A stretch of DNA of 64,000 nucleotides from Zerene cesonia (Eukaryota; Arthropoda; Insecta; Lepidoptera; Pieridae). The DNA lies in the NCBI RefSeq assembly GCF_012273895.1, contig NC_052104.1, forward strand, positions 4,836,001 to 4,900,000, given 5' to 3'. Below are positions 35,421-47,643 of the stretch, piece by piece; position 1 is the stretch's first letter; each line of letters opens with the position of its first letter. The notes under the pieces are model-generated. The model saw only the letters and a list, made by a program, of their open reading frames with translations, did no database searches and was not told where the DNA came from. The position numbers were made by a program, and so were the translations under genes.

Positions 35421-36788
35421 CAATACGGGCGTAGTAGGTAAGTACAAGTCATTGAAATATTGCCAGAACTGATAAAATCGTCGGTGGACTCGACACCGTC
35501 AAGACAAATTGACAAATTGATCGAGTGTTATTAAGTAACAACGTTAGAGCCATCGTTCTTTTTTCCGTTCTTTCACTAGGGATCAAATCGAATCTCAGAT
35601 ATTCTTATTTGCAATCTAACTCTACTCTCTCTGACTCTAAAAATTATTCTTCACAAAATACATAAATATAAATCGGTTAAATAGGAGTCGTAGTTGCTAC
35701 ACTTTCCGTACAATAAGCTTAAAAGCTACCATAAAAAAAAAATTCGTCATCCATCCAATTGTCTGTGCCGACCGTTACCAAACCTCGATTTATATTAGAA
35801 GTTATAGCGGCAAAAGAAAAATATCATATCTAAATATTTCAACTATCTAACTACTGCGGGTGATAAGATTCAGCCTGCTGACAGACGGAGAGACAAACAG
35901 GCCGACAGTGAATACAAGGATATCCTTTATCCTTTGAACTTCATAAACTTTTTTAGTTCCAAAAAAACCTTCGTATTTAACTATACCTATACCAAGTAAA
36001 AAAAAAATACTTAAATTGAAATTGGAATCTAAGTATAGTTTGTTTTAACCATTAAGAAAATGTACGACGTTCATTCAGTAAAATGAATTTTTATATAATT
36101 TCACGATTAAAGGTTTAATATCACGGCAGCTTGTACAGATTATAACTAACGGATTCAGAAATTATTCTAGATCATTTTATATATAATATTTATAAATTAT
36201 GGCACCGACACCGTTAATTGAAAAACCAATATACTAGAAAATATAAATGCCAAGAAAGATATTTTGTATTAAGATTTAAAATTCAATGCTTTAATTATTC
36301 ATTTCTAACAAAAATTATCCCTGAAAATATTAGGCTATTAATAAAAGTCAAGTATAAGTATTTCAATAATTCAAGATTTAAGTAACTAAATGCGATTACA
36401 TCTATCTAAATGCGTTTTTAATTAAGCTTCTAAATGTTTCAATCAGAAACTGTCCTGACTAATAAATTTAGGATGCTAATTGCTAACACGCTGTGTTCAA
36501 TTACACTTTTCTAAAATCAGTGACGCCTAAACACAAATTACTGATTTACCCTTACCCTTTTTTAGCTTGCCGCTGTCAAATGCCATTTGACGTTTTGTTT
36601 GTTTATGTAGTTTGACGTATGTCACACAATTGTCTATTTGATTTTGATTTTTAGTGTTTTTCTCATACCTATGTTTTTCCTTAAAATTATTTGAATGAGA
36701 TTGTATTTGTCATCACAAATTTTGAATTTTGGCCAAATTTTATTTAGAAATTACAATGATTTGCAAAAATTGAAAATAATACGCAAAA
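35421..36788. other. divergent intergenic region between Gdh and F-box gene
   Basis: AT-rich, no coding signal. The two genes are transcribed away from each other, so both promoters should lie here. Confidence 0.5.
36573..36591 (+). promoter_or_regulatory. CTGTCAAAT motif and GTCAAAT palindrome upstream of F-box gene
   Basis: CTGTCAAAT at 36573-36581 overlaps a palindrome GTCAAAT-GCC-ATTTGAC (36575-36591), followed by a further TTTGACG near 36610. The nonamer is shared with the YIPF5 upstream region. Confidence 0.35.
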
Positions 36789-36789
36789 G

Positions 36790-36961
36790 ATGAGCAGGGA
36801 GTATTGTTTTAATTGTTACGAATATTTGAATTCGAACAAGGAATACTTATCTTCGATTAAGGTAGAAATTAGATATCATTGTTTTTGTATATGAAGTAGC
36901 CTTGATTTTTATATTTATAATAATTATGTGTATGAAGTATATATATTTTTTACAGTATTAA
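36790..36961 (+). promoter_or_regulatory. spliced upstream ORF of the F-box gene
   Basis: ATG at 36790 opens 24 codons to a donor AAG/GTAGAA after 36861. A 94-base intron ends at acceptor TTTTTTACAG (36955). The spliced frame then reads TAT TAA and stops at 36961, five bases before the F-box ATG. The exon pair is inferred from splice sites only. Confidence 0.45.
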
Positions 36962-36966
36962 GAAGC

Positions 36967-38004
36967 ATGGATGATTATAATCAAGGTAATTTGGTTCAAC
37001 TGAATGATTTACCTGATGAATTGTTAGTACTAATATTTAAAAATCTAGCATTAGAAGACATTCTCACTTGTGAGAATATTTGTAAGAGATGGAGAAAACT
37101 GGCCCGTGATCCGTGTATATGGAGACAATTTGCATTTGTTTATTCTGGTAAACCAGGACAGAGTGAAGTAAGTGATAAAAACTTGGTGATAATTTTAACA
37201 CACAGTGAAATTATTTTCAGTTTAAAGATCCAATATGTTTATAATTATTCTGTTATCAAAGATGTTGTTGAGAAATGTAATAATTTAGTATCATTAGAAT
37301 TGGTTATGTGTAGGATTGGCAAAAACTTTGAAGAAGATATTAAGAAATGGCCTCATCTGAAAAAACTAAGCATGAAAAATTCTATTCAACTGTCAAATAA
37401 TGTTGACTGGATGTTTCCTTTTAACCAACTCAAAGAACTTAAGTATTTAGCATTGTCTGACTTTGGATTGACTCTCAATAATTGTGATTCTTTGTTGGAT
37501 TGTACCAAATTAAGCCATATTTTTATAGAGAAAATAAGGGATTTGGACTTAGAGTTTATTAAAAGATTAATTTCATGTAAACAAGGTAAATTGGAGACAT
37601 TGCATATTTATGGAGGCGATTCTGTTGATGACTGCTGTCTCAATATGTTATCTAAGTGTGCTCATTTGAAGGATTTAGCAATTATAAGATGTGAAAACCT
37701 TACAGATGAAGGTCTTATATCGCTAGTAAATTTTAAGGAATTACAACATTTGCAAATTTGGAACAATAATAATTTCACTGAAATGATATTGCTTAAAGTT
37801 TTAGGCAGTTCTAATTTAATCACCTTGCAAAGTCTGAGCTTATCAAGAATAAAAAATATTTCACCTATTATTGTAGATGTAATATCAGAATATTATAAAA
37901 AGCTCAAGTTTTTAGCTTTGTACCAATGTCCACGCATCATAAACACAGATTATGAAAAACAACTTAAATCAAAATTCAGAAATATTGATGTTGTATTATA
38001 TTAA
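36967..38004 (+). CDS. F-box / leucine-rich-repeat protein
   Basis: A single coding exon of 345 aa. The start at 36967 has a good context (AGAAGCATGG) and lies just after an acceptor at 36955; an in-frame ATG at 36928 falls in the inferred intron. Residues about 10-55 form an F-box: LNDLPDELLVLIFKNLALED ... CKRWRKLARDPCIWRQF. The rest is a series of irregular leucine-rich repeats (LVSLELVMC, LKKLSMKNS, LETLHIYGG, LKDLAIIRCENLTDEGLISL, LQHLQIWNN, LQSLSLSRI, LKFLALYQCPRI), as in FBXL proteins that serve as substrate receptors of SCF ubiquitin ligases through Skp1. The repeat LAIIRCENLTDEGL is the cysteine-containing LRR type. I cannot name the ortholog. AATAAA lies 138 bases after the stop. Confidence 0.88.
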   Translation: MDDYNQGNLVQLNDLPDELLVLIFKNLALEDILTCENICKRWRKLARDPCIWRQFAFVYSGKPGQSEVSDKNLVIILTHSEIIFSLKIQYVYNYSVIKDVVEKCNNLVSLELVMCRIGKNFEEDIKKWPHLKKLSMKNSIQLSNNVDWMFPFNQLKELKYLALSDFGLTLNNCDSLLDCTKLSHIFIEKIRDLDLEFIKRLISCKQGKLETLHIYGGDSVDDCCLNMLSKCAHLKDLAIIRCENLTDEGLISLVNFKELQHLQIWNNNNFTEMILLKVLGSSNLITLQSLSLSRIKNISPIIVDVISEYYKKLKFLALYQCPRIINTDYEKQLKSKFRNIDVVLY

Positions 38005-38142
38005 TGTTTTCAATTTCTTTTTTAAATTTAAATATTAGAAACATTACCATATATTATATATTGTTACAGTTTAAGATAAAAATGTAACTTATGTATATTT
38101 TAAGATCTAAATGTAAAAAAATACATGTAATTATTATAGAAA

Positions 38143-38148
38143 AATAAA
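38143..38148 (+). terminator. polyadenylation signal of F-box gene
   Basis: AATAAA 138 bases after the stop codon; first canonical signal downstream. Confidence 0.5.
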
Positions 38149-41035
38149 AAGAAATTATATCTTTATTGTTAATCCCAATTTATGTATTTATGAAATGATC
38201 TAATGTAGAAATGTAATAATTAAGCTATAATTAAACTTTATTATGGTAAGAAAGAAGAACCAAAGAAGTAGTATATAAAAAACAGTTGTTTAGTTTTAGT
38301 TTCCACAAAACTACTAATATTTTAAATTGTACCTGAGAATATTATAGCAATAGAAAGGATAAAAAAATAAATATCATAAAATAAAATGACATTCTTTGAT
38401 TTCATAAACTAAATATAATGAATCACAAAACAGTATTATAATGGCATGTTCAAAGAAAATACAATAGAAATAAAGACAATTAATACATCATTGAATAATA
38501 AATAGAACACAAACATATAAGAGTTAATGAACTGTTAATAAATTCAAAGAACTATTTGCATCTTGCAAATGTTTAACATGTATTTCAAATTCAAAAAGAA
38601 AATAAGATTTATGAATATAATTATATTATATATACTTATAATAGCTTCTAAACAGTGTTACACTATATTTTGCTATTGTGTTTTAAAATCACAAGAACCG
38701 CTTATATAATTTTCTTAAATATTTCAATTTTTTTTCTTTTAAACTGACTGCATACATAAAAAAATTATAATGTAATTGTTGCAAGCCTCAAATGGGATAA
38801 TGGCTTATTATAAGTTACAAACTTCATGTCAGTCTGTGTGCAAAATTAGCCTTTGAAATTGCTAGCTAAACAAGTCATAACACACATAATCAAATGTAAT
38901 GAAATAATAGTAACTACTTGAATTTGAATAAAAAAATATTCTTTATTTTCAACACTTATGCATTGCTATATTTTTAATTTGTAAATAAAGATTACTTTCA
39001 TAAAGGATATTTAAGAATAAAATAAAAAAAGAAAAGGTGCTCTATATTTTAAAGTTAAAATATATCAATGCAGTAACATTTTAATTGCCATTTATTTAAC
39101 ATTCACAGGATAACAAGATATTAGCTAGCTAGCTGAATTTGAGTATCATTTTATTATCAATAATCGGATATATGAAATTATGTAATTGGATTAAATAAAT
39201 AATAAATTCCAGATATTTATATACAGTATATTATGTCTTTATTTCATTTGTTCTAAAATTACATCTAGACAATAATTCATAAAATGATGTTTTTAGATAA
39301 AAAATATTCCAAAACATTCACAAGATATATTTAACTACTCTATTAAAACCCAGGTAGCCCTAAAATAAGGGTAGTCAACTAATTAAGTGCACATTTTCTT
39401 ATCTTATCAGGAATCTTTTTTTTATTGCAGTTGATCTCAGATTGGCGTTGTAAAAATAAAAATATTTTCTACACTTATATTCTCAAATTCGCATTATTTC
39501 CTAATTTTATCAATTCTAAATAACATACATATTTCGTCTTAGGTCTTTAAAAGGAACAAAATTACTTCCCAGACTTAAATTAATGCAAATAGTGAAATGG
39601 AAAATGCATTTGGAAAAACTTTTTATTTTTATTCTCAATATTTTGTATTTTAGACCACCTATTGACACTTAACCTATTGTGGTAAAGGTATCAATTACTT
39701 TGAAAAAGAACACACACTTAACATAATTGAAAAATGTTTGACAACAGGTAATAAATTATAGAGGAATAAAGGAAGTAACCAACAATCTGATTAAAAATCA
39801 TAATTATATATCGCAAAAAATATGTGTCAATTCAGTATGAGTTTCCCTTAATTTTTTACAAACTTTATGTAAAAAAATTACAGTTACGTCATGTAATGTA
39901 GAAATAGAATGTAATTTAATACAAAAAGCCTTGTAACTGAGAATTTATCAGGTCAATCATTTCATTATTTAATAAAATAGTTGTATTTTTATTCAAAAAG
40001 GATACTGTAGGTGTTGTTTGACTCGAAAATTAGATTTAAATAATTAATGTATACTTAAATATACAAGGAAAGGATGTATAAGATTGGAGTATTTTTAGTG
40101 TACATAGTGATAATTGAATGTTTCCTTATTTGTTTATTAAAAAAAAAACATTTAAAATAAACCTTAAAGGGTTTGTTTGTTTAGTAATAAATGTCAATTT
40201 TCAAATTATTTCATTGAACTCCAACACAAAAAATGTGTACATCTGTTTACAAAAATGGGTGAATAATTCATATTGTTAATTTGTTAATGGGAAATTAAAT
40301 TATTTCTAAACAATTTGGAATAGTTTTTTCAAGTTGTAGGGGTAATTATTAAAGTACTCTGTATGTTGTTTCGGGTCTTTGATTTTTAACAGGAAAAATA
40401 GAATAAATAATCCTAACATCACTTTAATATTTATAGATCATGCAAGGCCCTTTTTAACTTTTGTTTTACTTAAAAATGAAAATTAGAAGATATATAACTT
40501 TTGTAATAATAAAGTCAATCAAAACAGACACTACTATGGTCACTATAATTTAAATTTTTGGGATGATTTTATTATAAAATCTAAGTCGACAAGCTATCTT
40601 GCAAATGCAAGAACATTTATTTCAGCTTCAGTGAAGGAGTTACTCAATTCTAAGTGTTTCCTATAAGGAGCTATACAAACAATTAAGTCTATCCAATTTA
40701 TGACTTACTTAAGCTAAAATACTTATAAGTCAAAGTAATTCAACTAAATCTAATGCAATTACCGGGGCGCAATATTAACAAGTTCTATATTAAGCACGGA
40801 AAGATTAATTTTAATCATTTATTGTGTGATGATATTTTATTTACATTTAACACATGAGTAATACAGCTTATGACTATATTTTTCCCCAGGTATTATGTAC
40901 GATTACCGTGCCGTAGCATAATTGCATTGGACATTGAATTACTAACTGCAAATTGGATAAACTTGAAGTGCAGCCTCAACACAATTACTATGAATAGATG
41001 ACATGATACATACATCTAAATATCGACATTATATA
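38149..41035. other. intergenic, tail-to-tail between F-box gene and Elongin A
   Basis: 2.9 kb of very AT-rich sequence without coding signal or recognisable repeat. A minus-strand AATAAA at 40818-40823, about 215 bases after the Elongin A stop, is a candidate polyadenylation signal. Confidence 0.45.
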
Positions 41036-44000
41036 TCATCGTTTCCGTCCTCTCATGAACTGTAGGGCTTTTTGCATTAGAGGTGCTTTTTTGGGTTTAA
41101 TGAAGGGTGATGATGCTGTGGCGACAGGTGCTGGTCTTCCTCCTTTCAGTACGTTAGGGGCTGAGGCTAGAGCTGCCACTCTTGCTGCAGGGCTGGCTGT
41201 TGCTGCAAATGCTGTACCGTGTTGGGCCTGAAATAAATTCGAGTTAGGTATTAGGGTTAGCTGAAATTAATATTTTAAATTTTCTCAGAAACATTCGTTC
41301 TTTATTTACCTTCACCTATTTAGAACAAAATTTTTTTTTAGACATTTATAAGAGAATATAATAAGTTATATAAAAATACAGTGATACATAGAATGTCTTC
41401 TTTTTTTAATTTCATATCATCTACTAATCAAAGAATCATATTTGATGTGTTATTCAATTACTTATAGGTATTATAGAGCGCTTACCTGTTTCCTAGCAAT
41501 ATTTCTCGGTGGTTTAACGACTGTGTCAACATATGCCATTTTCGTTTGCTTTATAGGCGCCTTTTTCGCTTCTTGAGCAATTTTGATATTCTCTGTGAGT
41601 GATTTCAGTTTTATCTCTTGTTCTTCTTGACATCGCTATAATAAAACGATAATTATAGAAAACGCAATGAATTACAAAACGTTACATATGTTGAAAAAAA
41701 AAAAAATCAGCACTAGTGATAGTCATTGCAGATTTTTCTATTTATTAAATATCACATACAGTATTTGTTACTACCTACTACTGATAGTGATACATTGTCC
41801 AATGTTAAAATGACCTTATATGTCCACACAATAAGGAGAAGATCATGTCTTGCTAATGGGTCAAATTAATATTAAACATATATTTTATTTATTTTATTAT
41901 ACTTCAACAAAAATTGTAAAGGTAAGGAAACTTAAAAAAATATATTAATAACAAGATAGAAAAAAGAGTACAATTTGTTGAGCGGCCTTATCACTCAGAA
42001 GTGAACTCTCTCCATAATTTTTTTATATTTTTTTTTATCTTCTGTTTAGTCTAAAATATATGACATATAGATGTCATATATTTTAATAATAATAATATAT
42101 AGATATTAGTGTATTCAGATGTTTAATAAGAAATTATAATATAAACACTCACCATGTACATTTCCCTCCATGTTTCCATCTCCATCCGTTTCTTGTTGCG
42201 GAAGTGTTTCTCGCAGAATCTCTGCCAGAGGTGGTCCGTGTCTTCCATGAGGTATGGGTTGTAATGCTCAAGCATGAACAGCTGCTGTGGGGACGCTCTG
42301 TCCACGACCGGTTTCAATATCTCGTATGGCACACCACCGGTGTATTCGAGGGCTGGAATTTTTTTAAACTTGTTTATTATATACTAGCTGTTGGCTCTGC
42401 CTCAGTCAGGAACTTCTTTTTGGAAGACGTTTTAAGTTTTAACAGGTATTGTCACCAAGCTGATACAAAAAAAAAAAAATATTAAAATCTGTTTCAGCAG
42501 TTTTTGAGTTGTGAGTGGTTAAACTAACTTTTAACACTACCCACTTTTATACATGTAAATAGATTAATCATTGCATTATGATACGTTTAGATAAAGCCAT
42601 AAGACTTTTTGAAATTGTATCAATATATATGCATGAAACATTTTTATTCACCTAAAACATTCACAATATAGTATTTATATTTACCGTCTATATGTTCCTG
42701 AAGCACTTGAACACACATTTCATATAAAGAAGGGATTTTTCCTAATACTTTATTTCCAGAGTAAACTTTTGTTCTGAAAAAAGTGCATACACTTGATTAA
42801 TATAGGACACGAAGAAAGTCACTAATCTTTTTCATTGCATACATATTTAACATTTTATGCATTTTGTAGACGCTCTACCATTAGCTTCTCTGATTTAATA
42901 ATATCTTCTTTCTTTACTGAGATGTTGCTAATTTAAATAAAAGAAACAAATTTTTTTCCAAGAATCACCGCTAAGAAAAGGACTTGATCGAAAATAATCA
43001 TAATTGTACTATTAGTGAAATGGTAAGTATTTATTACCTTTGGTTCTTTGAAGACATGACCGTATTCAAGTCCAGATCTTCGAAATGTGGTAGGAATTTA
43101 GGCGGCGGCCGCGGTTTGTAGTTTGGTGAAATTTCCGGTAACGCCGATATTTCAATATTAGGTAAGGGTGCAAGTTTTGCAGTTGGCGCTAATAGATTGG
43201 CCGGGCTGAGCTGGAAATCATGATAAGGGAATTAGAAATTAACAAAAAATCAGGAAGTAATAATTGGGACGGTCACAAATTGTATGAATGACCAACTTTT
43301 TGCAGTTGCCTTTAAGTTAATTTGTACGAAACCATTTCGCAATTGCGGCTCGCACTTGTATGATTTTATTTTTTATCATCAGAATTCGAAAGCGGGCTAC
43401 CTGCATTCCATGCTAGACAATTAACAAGAGAGAGAGCAAAAAATTTGTAGATGTAAGCAGTATTTTTCGATTCTATATGAACTTTTAGAAATGGAGCACA
43501 TAATTACATAATAATATAAACTATATATTTTTACTTACATCTCCATTGAAGGAACTGTTAGGTGACTGTGTCTCTTTAATAGATTTTTTTTTAGTTTTCA
43601 CTGGACTGACCATGCCTAATGCTTCAGCAAAGCTTGCTCCTAAAATAAATAAATTGGAACATAAATTATACAACTAAACAACTAAACTAAAAAAGTACTT
43701 CAAAAGACTATTTTATTTCAAACATATCATTACATTAAAATAACTGTTGCATGCCCATGGCTTAATCCCAAAAAAAAAAAAAAAATCCCACCGGATTGAG
43801 ATTTGTCACTATAATAAAAACTAAATATCAACAGAAAAAAAAACTCTCCATTAAGATGTGATAGAAAGACATACAAACAAACATACTTTGCCATTAATAA
43901 TATCAGAAAGGTTATGAATTCTGCTTACCCGATCCACAGTCAATCCCATCATCACTATCATTGCTGCTTGTATGAGACTTTTTCTTTGGTACATCATTTG

Positions 44001-46492
44001 CCTTACTACTTGACTTACTAGAACTAGACTTATGCTTATCTTTTCGACTACTACTTTCACTTCTATCACTTTTAGACTTTTTGCTCACTTCTTTTGAAGT
44101 ACCATCACTTGATGAAGAATGACGTTTATCACTTTTGCTATCTTTCTCTTTAGAGGAACTACTTTTTTCTTTGCTCAAGGAACTGTGCTTCTCTTTATTT
44201 TCACTTCTTTCTTTCTTTTCGTGTTTATCTTTTATAATCTGATCTGATGAGCTTTTTTGTTTTTGTTTATCAGATCTTTCTTTTTCTTTCAGTCTTTCCT
44301 TTTCAGAACTAGAAGAATGTTTTTCTGGTTTACTAGTGCTTTTGTCTGTGTTACTTTTGTTTTTCTCTGAATTACTGCTTTTATGTTTATCGGAATTACT
44401 ATGTTTGTTTGAAGATTCCTCTTTATGTCCTTTCTCTTTTTCTAAGGACTTTTCTTTTTCTGCTGACCTACCAGATGTATGTTTACTTGACGATTTTTCT
44501 CTATCTGTTTTTTGCTTTTCAGAACTGCTATGTTTTGATGATTCCTCATGTTTAACTTTTTTTTCTTTCTCTGAATATTTATCTTTATGTGATGATTGTT
44601 TCTTTTCAGATGATCTATTTTCTTTATCTTTCTTCTCTGGTTGTTTATCTTTTCGATCTTTATACTCCCTTGAATTATCTTTGTCTTTGGATTCTGATGA
44701 TCTTTTATGCTTATGTGAACTATGATTTCTTTCTTTACTGGATTCTGTGAGTCTGGAATTATCACTATGTTTAGAATGTTTATCTATAACCTTTTTATCT
44801 CTTTCAGAATTATTTTCAGATTTATGGTAACTGTAATTATGGCTTGAGCTTTCTTTCCTAGAAGGGTGATGTTTATCTTTCTTTTCTTCTTTGAGCTTAG
44901 CTGGTGACACTTTATCTTCTTCAGAAGATTGAGAGGCATTACTGTCACTGTCACTATCAGAAGAGTCATCTTCACTCTCACTGTCACTGTTTGATCTTTC
45001 TGATTTAGATTCAGATTCTCTTTTTACTTTGTAACCATTTTCTTTTGGTTGTGACAGTTTAGATTTCTTTACATCTGGTTCATCTTCCTGAAAACACATA
45101 AATAATAATAAATATGAATCCACATAGCTATCAATATTTTTCAAATCCTACTTTCTACTATAATAATATTAATAACATTAAATGCGAAAGTTTGTAAGGA
45201 TGTGTGTATGTTTGTAACTCTTTCACACAAAAACTACTGAACCGATAGCAATGAAATTTGGTATGTAGATAGCAGGACAACTGGAGTAACTAATAGGCCA
45301 CTTTTTATCCCGATATTCCTACGGGATAAAGCCTTAGGTGGGTGAAAAACGGAAACCACGGGGCACAACTAGTAATAAAGTAAAACTTAAAATTATTTTG
45401 CACTAAATAACAATCAAGTCAAAAAACTTAAACAGATTACAAACTAAGAATTTTCATTATTTAAAATTACAACATACAAAGAAACTAACCTCACTACTGT
45501 GATATTTCCTTTTACTTTTACCATGATCACCATTCATATGTCCATGCATATTATCATTTCGTGAAGATCGATCAGATGACTTTTTTTCTTGCTTGTATTT
45601 AGACTTATTGTTATCCTCAGAATCTGCATCATCATGTCCATTGTATTTTGTGGCTAAGAGAAAATATGTTTATTTTTAAAAGTATTAATACAATTTGATA
45701 TGATTTTTTGAAGTTAAATTTTATTAAGAATTTATACTATTGGTATACAATAAACAATTAGAGCTGCCGCTGTAAAAGTAAGGGACAAAACACCAAAACA
45801 TAAAAACATTTGAGTATACACGTGTTTATTAATAATAGAAATATATGAACAATGCATAAATTCTAATATTTAAGACGCTCACTGTCATCATTCTGATCTC
45901 CCTCTTGGTCACTCTCTTCAGAAGCAACCATTAACTTCCATTTGTACACAAGTGCTCTTGCAGCCTGGCCAACATCACCTGGCTCTTTGCGTAAGGCATT
46001 AACTGTTCGTCCTACACCCGTCTCTTGCAAATGCTGAACTGTCACACCAAGGTGAAATAATTTGTCTATACACTTTAAAATCTGCAACAATTAATTACAA
46101 GTTACATTACTTGAATTTGTATTATTAACAAATTCTCTTGAATATGTGTAACTATTTTGTCGAAAACGTTGTGTACATCAGAATGAAATTACGCAGTTTT
46201 TTCTTATAACAAGGAAAAGAAACATCGTATATTGTATAGAAATGATGGAGATAGTAACTGTACATTAAACATTTGCCATGTAAATTTATAAGAGCGTAAA
46301 ATAAACGCCATTTTTACAGGTAAATATTATGGGAGATTACGAGTTTCAGGATTACTAAATTACGAAATTATCTCATAAATGGAAAACTTTAGTAGATTCA
46401 ATGCATTAAAATACACTTACATTTTTCTCATCACTAGGATATTTCTCAATTGCATGCTGGTAGTGTTTTATTAAATCCAGAACAGACGCCAT
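41036..46492 (-). CDS. EloA: Elongin A (transcription elongation factor SIII subunit)
   Basis: Ten exons on the minus strand: 46421-46492, 45883-46081, 45490-45653, 43929-45087, 43539-43639, 43038-43210, 42685-42773, 42153-42352, 41486-41635 and 41036-41227. All phases fit; the product is 832 aa (human about 770-800). The N-terminus (residues 1 to about 85) is a TFIIS-N/LW domain with LQETGVGRTVNALRK and ALVYKWKLM. A long charged Ser/Lys-rich disordered region fills exons 3-4 (residues about 91-530). The C-terminal part has the elongin BC box SLYEMCVQVLQ, then GGVPYEILKPVVDRASPQQL, ETDHLWQRFCEKHF, WREMYM, KMAYVDTVVKPPR and a basic end. This is the conserved Elongin A domain that binds Elongin B/C, stimulates RNA polymerase II and also forms a Cul5 ubiquitin ligase for stalled polymerase. 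One intron holds a mobile repeat. Confidence 0.95.
45172..45373 (+). repeat. CTAG-ended interspersed repeat in Elongin A intron
   Basis: Reads 'aaatgcgaaagtttgtaagg' ... 'ctactgaaccgatagcaatg' ... CCCGATATTCCTACGGGATA ... CACAACTAG (CTAG 45369-45372) before T. Same family as 2567 and 9463 but opposite orientation on the map; it lies between exons 3 and 4 of Elongin A. Confidence 0.6.
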
Positions 46493-47410
46493 AACACTAC
46501 ACTTACAATAAAAACAATTTTTTGATTAAAAATTGAGTGCCAGCTGGTAAACGGACACCATTTTTGTCATACACATGTCTGTTGTGACGTATTCAGTACC
46601 TATCATTGTCCAGGTAATTTTTTATAATGTGCCAGATCCAGATACCATGCTTTTTAAATTTAATTGCAGTTTCCTCGTTAGAAAGTATATTTAATACCCA
46701 TCAAAAGATTATTAGCCATTAAATGCAGACAAAGTAAATAACATATGTATGAACACAATTTCAATATGCTTTTTATCATTAGCGGTTTTAATTTTCTACA
46801 TAGCAATAAATGATGTAACTACTAACAAATAACAGCATTAAATAATGCATTACATATTCGTGCAAATAGCGAGGCGAACGCTAATTAATTAGGGGACATC
46901 ACTAGTATCGATATTAAAAAGTTATGTATTGATATCGGTAAGCACTAGTGAGAAGCTACCGTAGCGCCAAAACGGAACAATTTGTAACTAGGTGCGGAAA
47001 AGTAGTCATCGCATCTGTTACGTAGAAACTAGTTTTTAATCTGTGGAGACGAATAACGAACACGCATATGTAAACAGTGCCCTCGCTATTCGCCTCGAAA
47101 TTCGCGTATTCACATTACATGCGGTTTTCGGAAGTACACGAACTTACTGTATTACTCACGTATGTATGAACGAATATGAATGTTACATTTTCAAAGAAAA
47201 TGGCGACATCGGATATGCAAATGGACCATAGCACAATTAATTACCTAATTTATTTACTTGTATGGTTCCCATTATACCTATACATATTTCTCAAAGTCAT
47301 TAGGCATATTTTTATATCCCTGAAAATTGATTTTAACAAGAGTAACATTGATTCTTGTTGTATTACAACACTGGGTAAGAATGGATTCACTATACAGTGT
47401 CTGCGATATA

Positions 47411-47411
<1 letters not shown>
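46493..47411. other. Elongin A promoter side and intergenic sequence
   Basis: No coding signal. Contains TATCGATA at 46906-46913 within an imperfect inverted repeat with TCACTAGT and ACTAGTGA arms (about 46899-46952). Confidence 0.4.
46906..46913. promoter_or_regulatory. TATCGATA, DRE-like site
   Basis: The exact octamer bound by DREF in Drosophila, common in promoters of growth and housekeeping genes. It lies 414 bases upstream of the Elongin A start codon, rather far for a core promoter site, so use is uncertain. Confidence 0.3.
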
Positions 47412-47441
<30 letters not shown>

Positions 47442-47643
47442 GTCCATATATGTTCCCACTGCTGGGACACAGGCCTCCTATGAGGCCATGATCCACGAAT
47501 TTTTGACACAACATACCGATTTCATCACGTTATTCACATATGCAGATAAATTGAGAAATCAATTTATTTCCTGCACACTCTCCCGGTCTCGAACCCCAAC
47601 TTATCGATTTGAAGTCCGAGGTTCTCACCACTGAGCCACCACT
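47412..47643 (-). mobile_element. tRNA-derived SINE, near full length
   Basis: On the minus strand a tRNA-like head has an A box TGGCTCAGTGG (47628-47638) and a B box GGTTCGAGACC (47585-47595) about 32 bases apart. The body includes CAGGAAATAAATTGA and GTGTCCCAGCAGTGGGAACA and the tail is (GAT)n. This copy explains the truncated ones at 2030, 30081, 51853 and 52608. Confidence 0.8.

Noticed and set aside
44336..44765. Open frames opposite and offset to Elongin A exon 4
   Set aside because: By-products of the low-complexity Ser/Lys coding exon in other frames.
47176..47634. Open frame with a run of nine histidines
   Set aside because: The run is the (ATC)n tail of the SINE at 47412-47643 read in frame; no gene.
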